From: Thuidium tamariscinum
Taxonomy: Eukaryota; Streptophyta; Bryopsida; Hypnales; Thuidiaceae
Direction: 5' to 3'
NCBI GenBank assembly: GCA_947034885.2
Contig: OX344753.2
Location: 2,976,001 to 3,040,000 of the forward strand
Length of the DNA: 64,000 nt
The notes below the pieces were generated by a model. That model saw nothing but the letters and a program-made list of their open reading frames with translations. It was not told the DNA's origin and searched no databases. Below, piece by piece: positions 57,918 to 64,000 of this stretch. Within the stretch, counting starts at the first letter, position 1, and each line of letters opens with the position of its first letter. The position numbers and the translations under genes are program-made.

Positions 57918-58125
57918 CACAATATAAGAAACTTGTGTTTTAGATGACAGATTTTAGGTTACATCCAATATAGCAAACTATGTTTTAATGTCCAAACTGA
58001 TGTCCACCATAACATCCTAATATTAAGGAGGACGTCAATTTGGACATTAAAATACGGTTTGCTATATTGAATGCCACCTAAAATCTATCATCTAAAATAC
58101 AAGTTTTATAAAGTTTCTTATAGTG
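57918..58125. mobile_element. CACTA-type palindromic MITE, copy 2
   Basis: Same palindrome as 57120-57316 with a slightly damaged left end (CACAATATAAGAAACTTGTG) and an intact right end (TTTCTTATAGTG). Confidence 0.75.
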
Positions 58126-58129
58126 TCTA

Positions 58130-60868
58130 GAATGATTAGAATTAGAAAATTCTAGACATTAGTAATGTGTGATGTGCACTTTTAGGCTCTAAGAATTCAT
58201 AGTAATTTCAATTTTTGCTATAAAATTCTCTTAATTTTGCTATATATATCCCCATATTTCCTATCTTGTTGCATGGGAAAAATTTCTACAACCTCATATT
58301 GCTTGTAAATTGTTCCAAAATTGCTTCAATGAATGACTACTAGTCCCTCTACCTTAAATTCTTCAATACCATTTTTTCTTTGAAATCCTCTTATACTTTA
58401 TCCATATATATCCATAGCTACCTCCTAAGCTATTCCTTTTGGAAGCTACCTATACTTGACTATGTAGTCAAGCCATATACCCATATTGGCTAATATGAAA
58501 ATTTTGTAGTAATTGTAGACAATCATGCTCACACTCATGCTTTTTTAATATAGTTGCCATCAATATCTTACATAACCCACTATATTCCAACAGTATTCAA
58601 TTCAATTTGATGTTGTAACCCTATACACACCTATCCTCTTTAAATTCATGTCCGCCTTTGTTCCAAAAGTTTGTAACATATCATTGACAACATCTTTTAC
58701 TTTGCTACACTAGAATGTTTTCCTTTAATTCCTATAATGTAGTATTTAGATTCAAGAATGTGCACCCACATTGATCAAGTGGTTATTATTGCAATGTCAA
58801 TGGGAAGATCAAATTTCCATTCATGACATTAGCCAATTACAATGACAATGGCAAATTGGAGGGTAAATTCCCGATGTAGTAGAAAGTAGCGTGAGATTAA
58901 AAAATAAGGTCAATTTAACTTATAGGAGGAAAAATTTATATTTTCTATAGATGTATAATAGCATTGGTAATATGTCTTGGTTGGGTTTATATATAAAATA
59001 GGATGGAAAGAAATTCCTGATTTTTTTTTAGAAATAGAAAAAAATAGGATGCTAAATTTTTAATTCCCCTATAAGTGCTTACTATAGTAGGTTCAATTTG
59101 ACATTTAATAGCTTTAATAATCAAGCTATAAATTAATTTAATATGTTGTCTAAATTTGAATTAGGTGCCTTTAGGGTGATGGAAAATGAATTGCCATAAT
59201 GGCGTGGTACAAAATGAATTGGCATGATGGCGTGGTAGTTTTACAAAGTTGTTAGGATTTAGGGCATTCCCAACGGATTCTCTGGCCCGCATTGCAAATT
59301 TTTAATTGCTGGATTTTGAGTTTCCAGACGCACAATGATTTCTTGTGGGCTGTTGTGGGTGATTCTAACTCCACCCTTGAGCAAGAATCTAACACATGGG
59401 TTCTATGTCTAATCAAGTACTAAATCCTTTTGGGTGTTCAAAGAGTGCCTTCTAAACAATAAACTCTTTTAATAACGTCTTTTTAATCCTGAAAATCACT
59501 AATTTCACTAGTTTATAGTTAAAGGTTTCAAAGGAATTCCTAAGTATAAATCTTAATCTGGCTATTAACTACTCTATTCTTTCTAATTCTAAGTTTCCAA
59601 ATGATCTAAGCCAAAGAGTCTAAACCTATTCATTCTAACCAATTCTAAGAGTTGGGCAAGATAAAGCTAAACAACAAAATAAAGAGAATAAAAATCAAAT
59701 AAGGTTGGCTTACCTCCTCTGTATAAATCTTCATAGTCTCGTCATCGAACATCATCATGTGGACATACTTGCTAGCAATTTTCCCATTAAACTCTTCCTA
59801 TCTGTCCATTAAGCTAATCCATAATAAAATTCCACTTTGTTGGTAAATGGTGAAGGCTCCTAATTCCAAATGTACTAATGGTTACGGGATTTTAACTACT
59901 ATGTTTATTTTTGATTAATTCCTAATCCTTGGTAATTATTTAAATATCGCAAAATTAATTACATCCATTAAGGCAAAACAAAGCAAATAAAAGCTTAAGC
60001 CAAATAAATTTAATCAAAACAAAAATAATATTAGGTAATTGTTAATTTTATTAATTCTAAATAATTAATTGTGTTTTGTTTTTTTCCTTTGGTTTATTGA
60101 GCCAAATAAAAATGCCAATTAATTGTTTTAGAATCTTAAAATCTAATCAAATCTATTCAAATCTAATTAATTTTAATTTTTCCTTAATTCTTGAAAAATT
60201 AGTTGTTGATTTTTTTTTCCTTTTGGCTTATTAGGCCTAATAAAACAAAACCAACAAAACCAACAAAATCCAAACTTCTAAGAATCTAATTAATAACTAA
60301 CTATCAAAGAATAAAGCACAAAACCAAAGAATAAGAACAACTTCCATAGTAAGATTCTATAGAAATTGATTTTTTATTATCAAAGGTCAAAGCCTAAGAA
60401 TAAAGAACCAAATTCAATAGTAATATTCCATAAGAATTAGTTTTTTAATGTTAATTCCTTCACGTGGGCCTCTTTCCCGTAATCTTATTCCTTCCTTTCT
60501 CCCTTCTCATTCTTGCATTTGAAGTTTGCAATGTTGGAGTGAGAGTTTTGCTATGGAGGTTTTGAATGAAGAGACTACTTTGTGAAGAAATCTTGATGCT
60601 ACAAATATTAGATTTTTGTGGAAAATCAAAGTTGAAGGTCATGGTTTTCACTTCCACTCCTTTTGATTTTGGTTAAAAATCCAATTTTTGTGGTATCAAA
60701 TTGTCAATGGAGTTTAAATTCAAATTTTGTGTATGACAAATTCTTACTTGAAAGTTGGAAGGTTGTAAAGATTGTGGGTGGTCTGAGTTTGAATCTCTCT
60801 GGACTTGCTAGCTTCTCAACTCCGAACCCTGGCTTGCCCTGGACTCTAGTTCCTCCCTGACTGTCGGC
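58130..60868. other. AT-rich intergenic DNA
   Basis: No supported gene. TTA followed by GGGCATTCCCAACGG at 59272 looks like a lone Harbinger-type end without a partner. Confidence 0.4.
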
Positions 60869-60871
60869 TCA

Positions 60872-61275
60872 AAGCATCCCCACAAGCCTCAGCGAACGAC
60901 TCAGGTAGTGGACCAACTCAGGGAATGGCCAAGCCCGGGCGAATAAATTGCCCCATGGGAGACACGGCCAAGCAGAAAGAAAGGTCGGGCCCGGCCAAAT
61001 TCAATGATGGCTCAGCCAAATGGTGTGAAGTTGGCCAGGCTTGGTGTGTTTTAAAAATAATTTAAATCCTTCTTTCAAGGTACTTTAGCATTGACTAACG
61101 GCTTGTTTTCTTGGAATCCTCGCTAAAGTGCCTTGAAGTCCGAAATTGCTTGTTCCCCGTGCTTGTTTGGCGTATTGGGGTGGGGGAAATTTCCTTGGCC
61201 AGGCCCAGTCTCCTTGAATGGCTCCCCAAGCATCCCCTAGCCGTGTCTGGCTCCTATGCAGCCCATGGGATGTTC
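60872..61275. mobile_element. Tourist/Harbinger-like MITE (404 bp)
   Basis: AAGCATCCCCACAAGCC and inverted GAACATCCCATGGGC ends are flanked by TCA on both sides (60869-60871 and 61276-61278). Size and ends resemble 34527-34935. TCA is an atypical version of the TWA duplication. GC-rich interior. Confidence 0.6.
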
Positions 61276-61278
61276 TCA

Positions 61279-61755
61279 CCCCTCCTAACTTAGACCGTGC
61301 TCAACACTTGACCTGGCTAGTGGCAATTGTGGCATCGCCACATAGTGAGGCACTACTGGCCAGGCCTCCATCCAACATTCGTGGCCCTTCCATCTATCTG
61401 TGGCCCTTCCATTCGTCCAATTCTATTCGTAGCCCCCGTCCGTCAAACTGACTAGCTCTCCCTGAACTGGTAGGTTCTCTCTAAATTGGCTAGCTGGCTC
61501 TCTTCAAATTGGGCAACTAGCTGGTTTAGTAATTGAGATTTGTTTTTTGTTTTTCACATGGAATAAAATAACGATGAGTAATATGAACTAAATTCTAATA
61601 TTTTGGGATTTTCAAAGGGTTTTCTTTTTCACCACTAAATCCATCTAATCAACAAAGGATTCTAAACTAGGAAGAGAGAATTTCACCTCACTTAGAAGAA
61701 AGACAAGGAATGATAGTTTGTCTTTTGGTTTGGAAGTCTTAAACAATCGAGTCTT
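61279..61755. other. Non-coding DNA with short CTGGCTAG-type repeats
   Basis: Around 61440-61525 words such as GACTAGCTCTC, GGCTAGCTGG and CAACTAGCTGG recur. No gene. Confidence 0.35.
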
Positions 61756-61758
61756 TGG

Positions 61759-62837
61759 GTCATTGCAAGAAACACCGACCACTTTTGTAGCACTTTGCAA
61801 AATTTGTTCTTGTCCAATGCTATAACTTTTGATTGATGAATCCAATGCCCAAACCAAAAAAAATTATTTCTAGAGTTTTTGATTGCAATCATATTCTATA
61901 TTTTTTTTTAATTTTAAAAAATCATTTTATATTTAAAAGTTATTTTTGTTCATTTGTCACACTTTCAAGATTAGGATTTTTTTATACTATTGATTGGTTG
62001 AAATTAAGGATTTTTGGTTGAAATTTTTGTGTTTTTTTTTAATAATAGGTAGATATGACCCTACCAAAGGGCATCTAAAAAAACATTATTTTATGACCTC
62101 TACAATAGTGCAAACAAGCCTCCCTTGTGTGCACACTTCAAAACATTAGAAATGGTTTTGAACTCATTTTTTTAGTAGAACCTCATCACCAAGAAGTCTT
62201 CTCAAATGTATAATTTTTAGTTTAGTTCAAAAATGTTTTTCCTATTTTTTACAAATTAAAACATCAATGTATGTATTTTCTAGGGCATCATCTTGGACAT
62301 CAAAATTCTAGTAAAGAAAATACATACATTGACGTTTTAATTTGTAAAAAATAGGAAAAACATTTTTGAACAAAACTAAAAATCAGACATTTGAAAAGAC
62401 TTCTTGGTGATGAGATTTGACTTTAAAAAATGAGTTCAAAACCATTTCTAATGTTTTGAAGTGTGCGTGCAAGGGAGGCCTGTTTGCACTAATGTAGAGG
62501 TCATAAAATAATGTTTTTTTAGATGCCCTTTGGTAGGGGCATGTCTACCTACTATAAAAACATACCACAAAAATTTCAACCAAAAATCCTTAATTTCAAC
62601 CAATCAATAGTATAAAGAAACCCTAATCTTGAAAGTGTGACAAATTAACAAAAATAACTTTTAAATATAAAATGATTTTTTTGAAATTTGAAAAATATAG
62701 AATATGATTGAAATAAAAAACTCTAGAAATAGTTTCTTTTGGTTTGGGCATTGGATTCATCAATCAAAAGTTACAACATTGGACAAGAACAAATTTTGCA
62801 AAGCAGTACAAAAGTGGTCAGTGTTTTTTGCAATGAC
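61759..62837. mobile_element. 1.08-kb foldback of repeat family F
   Basis: Arms of about 522 bp (61759-62280 and 62316-62837) are inverted copies with a 35-nt loop; ends GTCATTGCAARAAACACYG. Each arm carries the family F block also seen at 19430 and 25545. Protein-like frames on both arms mirror each other because of the palindrome and are not treated as genes. Confidence 0.85.
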
Positions 62838-62992
62838 TCCTTTACCAACCCAAGTACACTTATATTCAAGTGGTTTAATAGAATAATTGATTAAATTTCT
62901 CCAAACTTAGTTTTTGGACGTAATTTCAAATGGTATTTCAAAGATTATCCCTTAGCTTTAGTTTGACAGAAAGTATTGTTCAGGTTCAAAGC

Positions 62993-63220
62993 CAACAATA
63001 CTAGTGTGTGAGTATGAACATGCGAGCATGTGAACTTCTAATATGTATATAAGTAGATGTACTACCACCTTTGAAGGTGTTTATAGTAAAAATACCTATA
63101 ATATAGGTATCTATAATATAAATACACTCTTATTATAGAAGGTTTTTATAATATAAGCACCTATACTATAGGTGCATCATCTTTGAGGCTCATAAGCTTA
63201 CACTTCTATACTCACCCATG
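62993..63220. mobile_element. Short element of the 10-bp-TSD family (228 bp)
   Basis: A perfect GGTTCAAAGC duplication lies at 62983-62992 and 63221-63230. The body is the inverted counterpart of 29465-29708 (GAGTATGAACATGC..., ATACCTATAATATAGG, ACCTATACTATAGGTGCAT). Ends are CAACAATACTAG and CACCCATG. Confidence 0.8.
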
Positions 63221-63230
63221 GGTTCAAAGC

Positions 63231-64000
63231 TCCACCATTTGGGATCAAATTTCAAAGGTGAAGGGTTATAGTTTCACCGTAATGGTCACAAATTGAGTAT
63301 CCTAAGAATTTAAGCAGAGAAGGGGTATACATGATAGTGTTTAACCAAACTTCTACTAGAAATTTCTTAGGATGTCCACGAAAATTAGTATTTTGAGGTC
63401 TAAAAGCCAAAGGAGGTACACATATGTGGGTGCTTTATTCCCACCCTTGGAATAAAGTGTACACAACTATGTTCTACTAGTTTTGTGGATGATTCCTAGT
63501 GGGTGTCTAACCTATGTGTAATCCAATTACGTTTCCAAGCAATGGATCTTTCTAATTTCCTACTCCTAATTAGGTCACTTGTAATTGCTAGGTTGAAATG
63601 ACTTTACTTCTAAGGTTTCGTTGAATTTGGGATGAGTTTTAGTTGCTTTCTATTTTGTAATGTCTATTAGAGTCTAAGCTTCACTTGATTTGGGTCAATC
63701 CCTTCTAACTTTCAGTCAAGTTTTTAGCTAAAATTCCGTTCTATTCTAACTTCTTGGTCAGTTGATCAAATTTAAAGTAGATGTATGTTTCTTCTATTCT
63801 AAGATGTCTTTTATGGGATTCTAATCCTAAATGGTTCCTTAGTTATCTTTTTAGGCTTTTTGATGTATTAGTTGACTAGTTTTGACTATTTTGGTTGACC
63901 ACAAGAATAGGTAATATTGAATCAAAAGAATAATTTTATCTTTGTCAAGGTAACGACCACGGTTTTTAACCTTAGAGTAAAAGTGATTTCTTATGGTAAA
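63231..64000. other. Intergenic DNA to the window end
   Basis: No supported gene or repeat. The last bases are A/T-rich. Confidence 0.35.

Noticed and set aside
59272..59360. Harbinger-type MITE starting TTA/GGGCATTCCCAACGG
   Set aside because: No convincing right end. The nearest candidate (GATTC/TAA at about 59355) has TAA against TTA and poor TIR similarity.
61645..62886. Similar protein-like frames (FFWFGHWIHQSKV) on both strands
   Set aside because: They are the two arms of a palindrome read in mirror image, overlapping its terminus. No family match or start context.

Overview
The window is AT-rich nuclear DNA of a land plant. Three things show this: a spliced plastid outer-envelope protein gene with plant-type introns and core promoter, plant-type PIF/Harbinger and pogo transposases, and dense MITEs. 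Genes are sparse and no typical LTR retrotransposon is obvious, so a seedless plant is possible, but the lineage cannot be fixed from this sequence. No rRNA, tRNA or CRISPR locus was seen.

Layout. 0-5.4 kb is the genic end. It holds a multi-exon plus-strand gene of unknown function (about 246-1626) and a minus-strand five-exon gene for an OEP16-type preprotein/amino-acid channel (3478-4696). The latter has a complete PRAT motif, a TATA box and a pyrimidine-rich leader. 5.5-15 kb is repeat-derived sequence. 15.4-19.1 kb is a 3.7-kb pogo element with perfect 17-bp TIRs and TA target duplications, inserted into the TIR of an older MITE. Its transposase reads 658 codons and continues in the same frame beyond one stop codon. 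21.8-24.2 kb has a long-TIR element with a perfect 10-bp target duplication, followed at once by a TTAA-flanked element. 26.0-29.4 kb is a 3.5-kb PIF/Harbinger element with TTA duplications and convergent SANT/Myb and DDE genes, both damaged. 33-37 kb has three Harbinger-type MITEs and two exon-like duplicates. 42.9-46.5 kb holds a second, more decayed Harbinger gene pair; matching ends at 37304 and 48659 may delimit it. A third and best copy of the exon-like family lies at 49.8-50.0 kb behind a plausible start exon. 51-63 kb is dominated by MITEs, including two 272-bp elements whose TIRs resemble the pogo ends, a chain of TTAA-delimited segments, large palindromes, CACTA-type MITEs and a tRNA-like SINE.

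The main theme is pairing of transposase-coding elements with short non-autonomous relatives in one window: pogo with the 272-bp MITEs, Harbinger-1 with the 352-bp GGGCC MITE, and Harbinger-2 with the GARCATCCC MITEs. There is also an unassigned TTAA family with five copies.
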